From: AP-16 sp036395835
GTDB lineage: Bacteria > Pseudomonadota > Alphaproteobacteria > Rhizobiales > Xanthobacteraceae
Assembly: GCA_036395835.1 (NCBI GenBank)
Contig: DASWCW010000130.1
Coordinates: forward strand, 1-51,152
DNA: 51,152 bases
Direction of reading: 5' to 3'
This document shows positions 34,105 to 41,533 of the stretch, piece after piece; position 1 is the stretch's first letter; each line of letters starts with the position of its first letter. The translations under genes were made by a program, and so were the position numbers. The notes beneath the pieces were generated by a model, which saw only the letters and a program-made list of their open reading frames with translations, ran no database searches and was not told the origin of the DNA.

Positions 34105-35334
34105 CTATTCGGCGGCCAACAGCCCGCCGGCAAACGGATCGGACGGCGATCGGCCCATCCGTTTCGACCACTCGGTATAAAAATGCCGCATGCCGATTTC
34201 GTCGTGGATGGAATTGTTTTCGCGGCGTCCGTGCAGGATGTGCCGCGGTGTCGAGCCCGGGCGCATGCTCACCCCCTGGCCGGTGATGCCCAACAGATCC
34301 TCGTGCAAATTTCGGCCGAACGGTCCCCAGATGGTGTTGTGGTCGCGAACCCGCTGCGCCTGGTCGTCCGGGGTATCGCGTTTGAGGCCGAGGCCGCGAA
34401 ACTCGATCATGACCCGGTCGGGACCTAGCGGGGTCATCGTGTCGACACGGAGCGAGGAGCCGCGGATGTTGTAGGTCGCCCCGGGAAACAGATCGACCAT
34501 CTTCCAGCCGTTGCGCGGCATGCCGGGGAAGGACAGCACGCGGTCGGCCGCACCCTGATAGGCGTCGTATTTGACCTCCATCGAGCCGACGGTGCAGTGG
34601 CCGTTGGGAAACGCGGTGTACTGCCGCTCGAAATACCCCTTCTGCTGCATGCTGGTGGCGCGGTTAAAGTAGTGCATGTAATCGTGATAGAACTCGCTGT
34701 TGGTATCGTGCCACAGCTTGTAGTTACTCGGTATGATCGCCTTGTGATAGTGGAAGATCGCCAGCGGCTCGGTGTCGAGCTCCTCCTTCATGATGTCGAA
34801 TGCCTGGCCGATGTAGTCGGCGAGTGGTGGCGCGTCGCGATCCAATGACAGCCAGACGAAGCCGCCGTGGGCCACCTCGCAGGGGAATCGCGTGAGAGCA
34901 ACGTCCTCCTTCTTCAGGCGCTCCTGATAACCGGCTTTGGCACGCGGGATATCGACGCAGCGCCCGAAGCAGTCGAATTGCCATGCGTGGAACATGCACG
35001 TCATATGGTTGGCGTTCCCGGATGGCTCCGCGACCGTCAGGCTGCCGGAGGGCTGCCGCAGGATCAGATTGCCGCGGTGCGGGCAGACGTTGAGGAACGC
35101 CCGGATCTTGTTGTCGGAGCCGCGCACGATGACGACGGGTTCGCGGGCAACCGTCAGGGTGCGGAAATCGAGCGGATCGGGCAGTTCGGATTCGTGAACG
35201 GTCACGAGCCATACTTTCTTCCAGATCTTCTCGAGCTCCTCCTCGAAAATGCCCCGGTCGCTGTAGATCCGGCTGTTGACATAAGGGATCGGCTCGCCCA
35301 CGTCGTAGGCGACCTTGTCCATTTGCGCCGTCAT
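34105..35334 (-). CDS. Ring-hydroxylating oxygenase alpha subunit, atypical
   Basis: A 409-residue Rieske oxygenase catalytic subunit. The N-terminal Rieske domain has CPH (C84, H86) and CMFH (C113, H116). The 26 residues between them are more than the 15-17 usual for the family, giving a Gly/Ser/Asn-rich extra loop. The mononuclear-iron region reads NSEFYHDYMH (212-221): H217 and H221 are three residues apart rather than four, and the bridging Asp before them is Glu (E214). The C-terminal part continues to ITGQGVSMRPGS, similar to salicylate/benzoate-type members. GGAGG precedes the ATG at 35334. With beta, ferredoxin and reductase it makes a multicomponent oxygenase. The substrate is unknown. 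Confidence 0.88.
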   Translation of the reverse strand: MTAQMDKVAYDVGEPIPYVNSRIYSDRGIFEEELEKIWKKVWLVTVHESELPDPLDFRTLTVAREPVVIVRGSDNKIRAFLNVCPHRGNLILRQPSGSLTVAEPSGNANHMTCMFHAWQFDCFGRCVDIPRAKAGYQERLKKEDVALTRFPCEVAHGGFVWLSLDRDAPPLADYIGQAFDIMKEELDTEPLAIFHYHKAIIPSNYKLWHDTNSEFYHDYMHYFNRATSMQQKGYFERQYTAFPNGHCTVGSMEVKYDAYQGAADRVLSFPGMPRNGWKMVDLFPGATYNIRGSSLRVDTMTPLGPDRVMIEFRGLGLKRDTPDDQAQRVRDHNTIWGPFGRNLHEDLLGITGQGVSMRPGSTPRHILHGRRENNSIHDEIGMRHFYTEWSKRMGRSPSDPFAGGLLAAE

Positions 35335-35694
35335 CCCAACCTCCGTTGCGGGCGGAGCGAAGCGATCCGCACCGTTCTTGCCTGTCTCGGCCCCGGGCCC
35401 AGACCCGCCCATCCGAAGCTCTGCGACAGTATAGCCGTTCCCGCTTTTGCTACAAAAATTCATGGGGCGGATACCGCAATAGTTCGAGCCTATCGGGAAT
35501 TCGGCCGCGGGTTTCGGCCGCGTGCATGTCCTGCAGCTGCGGCAGCCGTCGCCCGGGCTGCGGTCGTCGGTACGCGGACGGACGATATCCGCAAGCTATC
35601 AGGCAATTGGACCGACGCGCCCGCGGCGAATACCGTTGAAGCGGCCGGGCACGCACGATAAGGGTGCTCGCTCCTGCTCCCGGAGATTTGCAGA
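35335..35694. other. Divergent promoter region between oxygenase and SoeABC operons
   Basis: About 360 bp with no supported gene. It must drive the oxygenase operon leftward and the sulfite dehydrogenase operon rightward, so the two could share an operator. I found no convincing palindrome by eye. CGGAG about 10 nt before the SoeA ATG is its ribosome binding site. Confidence 0.45.
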
Positions 35695-38601
35695 ATGGCC
35701 GCACGATGGCTCCCGGCAAGCTTCGGCCGATCACGTCGGTCGCGAAGCCGCGCGGATCAGCCGGCAGCCCGCGCGCCGCTCAATGCGGGCGAAGTGAAAT
35801 CGACGACCTGCTACATGTGTGCCTGCCGCTGCGGCATCAAGGTGCATCTCGACGACGGCCGTATCCGCTACATCGAAGGCAATCGCGAGCACCCGGTGAA
35901 CCGCGGCGTGATTTGTGCCAAGGGCGCCGCCGGGATCATGCAGCAAGCCTCGCCGGCGCGGCTTTCCAAGCCGCTGCTGCGCGTGGGCGAACGCGGCCGT
36001 GCCGAGTTCCGCGAGATCGAATGGGACCAGGCGCTGCGCATCGCCGGCGAATGGCTCGGCAAAATTCGAGCAACGGATCCGAAAGAGCTCGCGTTCTTCA
36101 CCGGCCGCGATCAGAGCCAGGCACTGACCGGCTATTGGGCCAAACAGTTCGGCACGCCGAATTACGCCGCGCACGGCGGGTTCTGCTCGGTCAATATGGC
36201 GGCGGCGGGCTTCTACACCATCGGCGGCTCGTTCTGGGAGTTCGGCGAGCCCGACTGGGAGCGCACCGAATATTTTCTGCTGTTCGGGGTCGCCGAAGAC
36301 CACGATTCCAATCCGCTCAAGATCGGCCTCGGCAAGCTCAAGGCGCGCGGCGTCAAGATCGTCTCCGTCAACCCGGTGCGCACCGGCTATTCGGCCATTG
36401 CGGACGAGTGGGTCGCGATCCGGCCCGGCACCGACGGCCTGTTCGTCTTCGCGCTGATCCACGAATTGCTGCATGCGGGCCGCGTCGATCTCGACTATCT
36501 CGTGCGCTACACCAATGCCGCGTATCTGGTTGTTCGGGATCCCGGCGCTGCAGATGACGGGCTGTTCGCGCGCGCCGACGGCAAGCCGCTGGTATGGGAT
36601 CGCACGCGCGGCGCGCCGGCGAAAGCGTGCGATCCGAGCGTCGAGCCGGCGCTCACCGGCGAGTTCAGGCTTGCCGATGGACGGCACGCCGTCCCGGTGT
36701 TCGAGCTCCTGACCGAGCGCTATCGGTCGCCGGAATATTCTCCCGAGGCGGTGAGCGCACGTTGCGGCGTCTCCGCGCAAAAAATCCGTCGCATCGCCGC
36801 CGAGCTCGCCCATGTGGCGTTCGATCGCGCGATCGTGCACCCGCAGCCGTGGACCGATTGCGCCGGCCGCCATCACGAGACGATGATCGGCCGGCCGGTG
36901 GCGATGCACGCGATGCGCGGCATCTCCGCGCATTCCAACGGATTTCACACCTGCCGCGCGCTGCACCTGCTCCAGATCTTGCTGGGAGCGATCGACTGCC
37001 CCGGCGGCTTCCGCTACAAGGCGCCGTTCCCGCGCCCCTGCCCGGCGGCGTCGCGACCGGGAAAGATCTCGGCCGCCAACCAGCCGCTCGACGGCATGCC
37101 GCTCGGGCATCCCTGCGGCCCCGAGGACCTGCTGGTCGATGCCGCGGGAAAACCGCTGCGCATCGACAAGGCCTATTCCTGGGAGGCACCGCTCGCGGCC
37201 CACGGCCTCATGCACATGGTCGTGCGCAACGCCTGGGCCGGCGATCCCTATCCGATCGACACGCTGTTTCTGTTCATGGCCAATCTGTCGTGGAACTCCG
37301 CGATGAACACCGCGGAGACCATCGGCATGCTCACCGACAAGCGCGCCGACGGCGAATACCGAATTCCGCGGATCATCTACGCCGATGCGTTCTTCTCGGA
37401 GATGGTGGCGTTTGCCGACCTGGTGCTGCCGGACACCACCTATCTCGAGCGGTGGGACTGCATCTCGCTGCTCGACCGCCCGATCAGCACCGCGGATGGT
37501 CCCGCAGATTCGATCCGCCGGCCGGTGCTGAAGCTCGACCGCGACGTTCGCCCGTTCCAGGACGTGCTGATCGAGCTCGGCGCGAGGCTCGATCTGCCCG
37601 GCTTCGTCGCGAGCGACGGCGGCGCGCTGTACAAGGACTACGCCGACTATCTCGTCCGCCATGAACGCAAACCCGGCATCGGCTCGCTCGGCGGCTGGCG
37701 CGGCCGCGACGGCGGCAGCGACGGCGTGGGCGAGCCCAATCCGCAGCAGCTCGACAGATACGTGGAAAACCATTGCTTCTGGAAATACGAACTCCCGCCC
37801 GAGCAGCGCTACTTCAAGCACACCAACAAGGATTATCTCGAGACGGCGAAGCGCTTCGGCTTCATCGAAAAGGCCGATGCGATCGTGCTGCAGATTTATT
37901 GCGAGCCGCTGCAGCGGTTCCGTCTTGCCGCCCGCGGTCACGGCGCGCTGCAGCCGCCGGACCAGCACCGCGGCCGGATCGAAACCTATTTCGACCCGCT
38001 GCCGATCTGGTACGTGCCGTTTTGTGAGGCGGCGACCGATGGCCAAAGCTTTCCGCTGCACGCCATCACGCAGCGGCCGATGCCGATGTATCATGCGTGG
38101 CACTCCCAGAACGCCTGGCTGCGGCAAATCCTCAGCCACAACCGCCTCTATGTGAGCCGGTCGCGGGCGGCGGAACTCGGCCTCGAGGACGAGGACTGGG
38201 TCTGGGTCGTCAGCCACCACGCCCGCCTCAAGTGCCAGATCCGCCTGATGGAAGGCGTCAATCCCGACACGGTGTGGACCTGGAATGCGATCGGGAAACG
38301 TGCCGGCGCCTGGAACCTGGCCGCCGATGCCCCCGAGGCGGCGCGCGGATTCCTGTTGAATCACCTCATTCCGGAATTGCTGCCCGCCGCGAGCTCGTAT
38401 CGATATGGAAACTGCGATCCGGTGACGGGTCAGGCGGCGTGGTACGACCTGCGGGTCCGGATCGAGAAGGCGCTCCCCGGCGAGATCGGCAAGGCCGAGC
38501 CGCAGTTCCCGGCCGTGTCGCGCCTCCCGAACATGGTTTCTCCGCCCTGGATCGTGCGCGACGCGCGCATGCATCCTGCCGCGCCCGGAGGCAGCCCATG
38601 A
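35695..38601 (+). CDS. soeA: SoeA-like molybdopterin sulfite dehydrogenase, catalytic subunit
   Basis: A 968-residue DMSO-reductase-superfamily molybdoenzyme with no Tat signal, so it is cytoplasmic, as SoeA is. The N-terminal [4Fe-4S] site is C39, C42, C46 and C74 (CYMCACRC, then VICAKG). A candidate molybdenum ligand is C164 in GGFCSVN. The C-terminal molybdopterin-binding domain includes QRPMPMYHAWHSQNAWL near 803-819. With the ferredoxin and membrane-anchor genes next to it, overlapping by 4 bp, it matches SoeABC, which oxidises sulfite to sulfate in the cytoplasm and passes electrons to quinone. A polysulfide- or thiosulfate-reductase-like role is the main alternative. It lies beside an oxygenase operon that could release sulfite. 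Confidence 0.78.
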   Translation: MAARWLPASFGRSRRSRSRADQPAARAPLNAGEVKSTTCYMCACRCGIKVHLDDGRIRYIEGNREHPVNRGVICAKGAAGIMQQASPARLSKPLLRVGERGRAEFREIEWDQALRIAGEWLGKIRATDPKELAFFTGRDQSQALTGYWAKQFGTPNYAAHGGFCSVNMAAAGFYTIGGSFWEFGEPDWERTEYFLLFGVAEDHDSNPLKIGLGKLKARGVKIVSVNPVRTGYSAIADEWVAIRPGTDGLFVFALIHELLHAGRVDLDYLVRYTNAAYLVVRDPGAADDGLFARADGKPLVWDRTRGAPAKACDPSVEPALTGEFRLADGRHAVPVFELLTERYRSPEYSPEAVSARCGVSAQKIRRIAAELAHVAFDRAIVHPQPWTDCAGRHHETMIGRPVAMHAMRGISAHSNGFHTCRALHLLQILLGAIDCPGGFRYKAPFPRPCPAASRPGKISAANQPLDGMPLGHPCGPEDLLVDAAGKPLRIDKAYSWEAPLAAHGLMHMVVRNAWAGDPYPIDTLFLFMANLSWNSAMNTAETIGMLTDKRADGEYRIPRIIYADAFFSEMVAFADLVLPDTTYLERWDCISLLDRPISTADGPADSIRRPVLKLDRDVRPFQDVLIELGARLDLPGFVASDGGALYKDYADYLVRHERKPGIGSLGGWRGRDGGSDGVGEPNPQQLDRYVENHCFWKYELPPEQRYFKHTNKDYLETAKRFGFIEKADAIVLQIYCEPLQRFRLAARGHGALQPPDQHRGRIETYFDPLPIWYVPFCEAATDGQSFPLHAITQRPMPMYHAWHSQNAWLRQILSHNRLYVSRSRAAELGLEDEDWVWVVSHHARLKCQIRLMEGVNPDTVWTWNAIGKRAGAWNLAADAPEAARGFLLNHLIPELLPAASSYRYGNCDPVTGQAAWYDLRVRIEKALPGEIGKAEPQFPAVSRLPNMVSPPWIVRDARMHPAAPGGSP

Positions 38602-39335
38602 CCAGCCTCCCCGCCCCGCAGCCCGGCGCCAAGAAGCTCGCGCTCGTCATCGATCTCGATACCTGCGTCGGGTGCCACGCCTGCGTGGTGAGCTGCAAGG
38701 AGTGGAACGCCTTCGGCGAAACCGGTCCGCTGCCCGAGTTCGGTCCCTATCAGGCCGACCCCTGGGGCGTGTGGCTCAACCGCGTGCACGCGTTCGAAGT
38801 CGGCGACGGCGAGGACGGACGCACCGTCTATTTCCCGAAGAACTGCTATCACTGCGAGGAGCCGGACTGCGTGACGGTGTGTCCGACCGGCGCCTCCTAC
38901 AAACGCGCCGAAGACGGCATCGTCCTAGTCGATGCCGCGCTCTGCATCGGTTGTAAGCTGTGTTCCTGGGCGTGTCCCTACGGCGCGCGCGAGTTCGACG
39001 CGGACGGCGGCGTCATGAAGAAATGTACGCTGTGCGTCGATCGGATCTATGACGAGAAGCTGCCGCAGGCGGACCGCATTCCGGCTTGTGTGGCGGCCTG
39101 CCCCACCTCGGCGCGGCATTTCGGCGATCTCGGCGATGCGAGCTCCGCGGTCTCCAAGCTCGTGGCCGAGCGCGGTGGTTGCGATGCGATGCCGGAACTG
39201 GGCTATCGGCCGGTGGGCAAATATTTGCCGCCGCGGTCGATGCGCTCGTCTCGGGTGAACCGCGAGAGCCCGGAGCATGAGATCCCCGCCGGAAACGGGT
39301 TCTTGCAGTGGATCGATCGCGTGCTGTCGCGGTGA
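38598..39335 (+). CDS. soeB: SoeB-like iron-sulfur subunit
   Basis: A 245-residue four-cluster ferredoxin. The cysteine groups in order are CVGCHACVVSC near 23-33, CYHCEEPDCVTVC near 82-94, CIGCKLCSWAC near 115-125 and CTLC...CVAAC near 140-165, matching DmsB/PsrB/SoeB. It has no signal peptide, which fits a cytoplasmic complex. The ATG overlaps the SoeA stop as ATGA, with GGAGG upstream. It carries electrons from the molybdenum subunit to the membrane anchor. Confidence 0.85.
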   Translation: MTSLPAPQPGAKKLALVIDLDTCVGCHACVVSCKEWNAFGETGPLPEFGPYQADPWGVWLNRVHAFEVGDGEDGRTVYFPKNCYHCEEPDCVTVCPTGASYKRAEDGIVLVDAALCIGCKLCSWACPYGAREFDADGGVMKKCTLCVDRIYDEKLPQADRIPACVAACPTSARHFGDLGDASSAVSKLVAERGGCDAMPELGYRPVGKYLPPRSMRSSRVNRESPEHEIPAGNGFLQWIDRVLSR

Positions 39336-39419
39336 ACGCGAGCCCGCGCCGGCGGGGCGGCTCGATCCCGCCTCCGGTCGCAATCACGAAGGCGGCTCGA
39401 GCCAAGGTCGGGGGACACC

Positions 39420-40388
39420 GTGCATCCGGCGCTGTCGGTCATCGTCTTCACGACCGCCTCGGGCATCGGCTACGGCCTGCTCGCCTGGGTCGGGTTGCTC
39501 GCGCCGATCGGTGCACTGCCGCTCGAGCGTCGTTTCGGTGCGGTAAGCCTCGCGCTCGCGATCGGCTTCATCACCGCGGGCCTATTGTCCTCGACGATCC
39601 ACCTCGGGCACCCCGAACGGGCGTGGCGCGCGTTCTCGCAATGGCGCTCGTCCTGGCTCTCCCGCGAAGGCTTGGCGGCGCTTGCCACCTATGTCCCTGC
39701 GCTGGCGTTTGCCGTGCTGTGGCTGCTCGAAGCGACGGGCATAGTGTGGGCGGCCTGCGGCATGCTGGCGGCGGCGGGATCGATCGTGACCGTGATCTGC
39801 ACCGCGATGATCTATCGTTCGCTCAAGCCGATCCGGCAGTGGGACAATCACTGGGTCGTGCCCAACTATCTGTTGCTCGCCGCGATGACCGGGGCTCTCT
39901 GGCTTGCGGCCGTGCTGGATTGGCTTGGCGAGCGGCGCACAGCGGTGACGGCAATTGCCGCCGCCCTCGTGCTCGCGGCTGCGGCGGTGAAGATTTTCTA
40001 CTGGCGCTCGATCGATGCAGGCTCCGCGGGCCCGACCTTGGCGTCGGCTACGGGTTTGCCGCAAGGCCGCCCGATCCGGTCGCTCGATCCGCCGCATACG
40101 GAGGAGAATTACCTGCTCCGGGAAATGGGATATCGGATCGCGCGCCGGCACGCCGCCAAGCTGCGCCGCATCGCGATGGTGGTGGGATTCGGATTTCCGT
40201 TTGTTGCAATTGCACTCGCCGGGCTGCTGCGAGGCGGTGCCGCGAGCGCCGTGCTGGCGCTCGCTGCTGCGGTGGCGGCGACGGCGGGCGTTCTGGTCGA
40301 GCGCTGGCTGTTCTTCGCCGAAGCGACCCATACCGTCGCCCTGTATTATGGCGGCGGGGCGAGCTCCAGCGCGCGTTCACCGCGGTGA
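39420..40388 (+). CDS. soeC: SoeC/DmsC-like membrane anchor
   Basis: A 322-residue polytopic membrane protein of the DmsC anchor family with about eight hydrophobic segments. STIHLGHPERAWRAFSQW near 60-77 is typical, with histidines that could lie near the quinone site. The start is a GTG, 84 bp after SoeB. It anchors SoeAB to the inner face of the membrane and reduces quinone. About 170 bp without a gene follow. Confidence 0.85.
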   Translation: MHPALSVIVFTTASGIGYGLLAWVGLLAPIGALPLERRFGAVSLALAIGFITAGLLSSTIHLGHPERAWRAFSQWRSSWLSREGLAALATYVPALAFAVLWLLEATGIVWAACGMLAAAGSIVTVICTAMIYRSLKPIRQWDNHWVVPNYLLLAAMTGALWLAAVLDWLGERRTAVTAIAAALVLAAAAVKIFYWRSIDAGSAGPTLASATGLPQGRPIRSLDPPHTEENYLLREMGYRIARRHAAKLRRIAMVVGFGFPFVAIALAGLLRGGAASAVLALAAAVAATAGVLVERWLFFAEATHTVALYYGGGASSSARSPR

Positions 40389-40557
40389 ACGAACGAGCTC
40401 GGGTTGTCAGTTACGGCCCAATTCCTCGGTTCCTCAGGTACTGGGCGAGCACCGAATTCCGCACGTCTCGTTCATTCTCGAAAGTTGCGCGAGATCAAAA
40501 TGCAGGACGCCAAGCCTCGTACAATGCAGCACCTGAGTCCGGAAATGGGGTTAGGCC

Positions 40558-40746
40558 ATGGGAAGCAGCCTGTCTTGGCGATGCTACCGATGCAAAGCCG
40601 TCAATGGCTGGAATGCGGATCTTTGTACGTATTGCCAACACAGGGGCGGTAGCGAAAAGCGATATCGGCTCTCGGCGATGAGCGATCTCGAACCGGACCG
40701 GACTTTCAACTCCGGCTCGACCGAGGATGAGCCGAGGCAGCGATAG
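40558..40746 (+). CDS. RanBP2-type zinc-finger small protein
   Basis: A 62-residue protein whose N-terminal third reads W7-x-C9-x2-C12-x3-N16-x6-C23-x2-C26, exactly the RanBP2-type zinc-finger spacing, a fold that usually binds RNA or ubiquitin in eukaryotes and occurs in a minority of bacterial proteins. The rest is charged and probably disordered. The ATG at 40558 has a weak GGGGTTAGG upstream. The ordered cysteine and tryptophan pattern argues against a chance frame. A terminator-like hairpin follows the stop. No partner gene is adjacent. Confidence 0.6.
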   Translation: MGSSLSWRCYRCKAVNGWNADLCTYCQHRGGSEKRYRLSAMSDLEPDRTFNSGSTEDEPRQR

Positions 40747-40748
40747 CC

Positions 40749-40784
40749 AGCCCCTGTCGCAGGCCTGCAGGTCGGCTTTTGTTT
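40749..40784 (+). terminator. Probable terminator after the zinc-finger gene
   Basis: An AGCCCCTG/CAGG-TC-GGCT stem with a two-base bulge and 11-nt loop is followed by TTTTGTTTG. It begins 3 bp after the zinc-finger stop codon. Confidence 0.5.
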
Positions 40785-41060
40785 GTTGTGCGCTATCGAG
40801 TGCGTTGCGCACAAAATTTCTTGCACTGCATCAATTGTACGTCAAAACGCGCTGCTACATTGCGGCGAACTGCGCCAGTAGAGAACCGCTTCGTCGACGC
40901 AAGGGAGCAATGCGCTTCTGCATGCTTCGCGGCTCTACCCGGGCCGCCACGCGTATTTTTTGCGTGAAATTCAACCTCGACGTCTGCGGTCGGATGGGCG
41001 GCTCGGCGCCTGGCGGAACCTCGATTCAGTACCCGGCGTTATCGATCCAATTGGTGCGAA

Positions 41061-41089
41061 ACAGGAGATCATCGACACAGGAGATCATC
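41061..41089 (+). promoter_or_regulatory. Duplicated ribosome-binding segment
   Basis: A 13-bp sequence containing AGGAGATC occurs twice (41061-41073 and 41077-41089) with a 3-bp spacer, directly before the ATG at 41091. The second copy is correctly spaced to start translation; the first is 16 bp farther upstream. Confidence 0.7.
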
Positions 41090-41090
41090 C

Positions 41091-41372
41091 ATGAGCGATC
41101 CCAGAGGACCTTACGACCGTCCGGGCGACCCGATGCCGGGCGATCCGATGTCGAGCGATCACGCGTCGAACGCCGGCTGGGCGATCGGCGCGGTCATCGT
41201 GATCGTATTGTTGGTGGTGGCCTTCGCCTTCTATGGCAACAACGGCTCGAACACGGCTGGCAACGCGCCGACAACGACGGCGCAGCGCACCGTGCCTCCG
41301 GCGATGCCGGCGCCTCCGGCAACAACGCCGGCACCCGCGCCCTCCACCGGCGCACCGGCGCAGAACCGCTGA
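41091..41372 (+). CDS. Small single-pass membrane protein, Pro/Ala-rich tail
   Basis: A 93-residue protein with a Pro/Asp/Met-rich N-terminus (GDPMPGDPMSSD), one membrane helix at about 31-48 (GAVIVIVLLVVAFAFY), and a Pro/Ala/Thr-rich C-terminal tail with several PAP motifs. The charge pattern suggests an N-in, C-out orientation with the tail in the periplasm. The tandem ribosome binding site and a 13-bp terminator hairpin after the gene support it as real and monocistronic. Function unknown. Confidence 0.75.
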   Translation: MSDPRGPYDRPGDPMPGDPMSSDHASNAGWAIGAVIVIVLLVVAFAFYGNNGSNTAGNAPTTTAQRTVPPAMPAPPATTPAPAPSTGAPAQNR

Positions 41373-41412
41373 CAAACGTCGACATCCATCTTCGTCCTTC
41401 GTCGGCGTGGAG

Positions 41413-41450
41413 CGAGCCCGGATGCAAAGCATCCGGGCTCGTTGCGTTTG
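41413..41450 (+). terminator. Rho-independent terminator
   Basis: A perfect 13-bp stem (41413-41425 with 41429-41441) with the three-base loop AAA is followed by TTGCGTTTG. It lies 40 bp after the small membrane protein gene. Confidence 0.75.
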
Positions 41451-41533
41451 TCGCGATTGTTTTTCTTACATTGCTGCTCCCGAAGCGGTGCTATTTTCTC
41501 GATGCAGGGCAGCGCTCGAGCGAGGAGTGAGCA

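Larger units (their letters stand above)
40747..41090. other. Gene-free stretch with an inverted repeat
   Basis: After the terminator there is a perfect 8-bp inverted repeat TTGTGCGC/GCGCACAA (40786-40793 and 40807-40814, 13-nt spacer), then about 270 bp with no supported gene before the small membrane protein. The repeat could be an operator or a hairpin. Confidence 0.4.

Noticed and set aside
35731..38574. Very long open frame (947 codons) antisense to SoeA
   Set aside because: It mirrors a GC-rich gene, has no recognisable domain, and the plus strand has full molybdoenzyme motifs.
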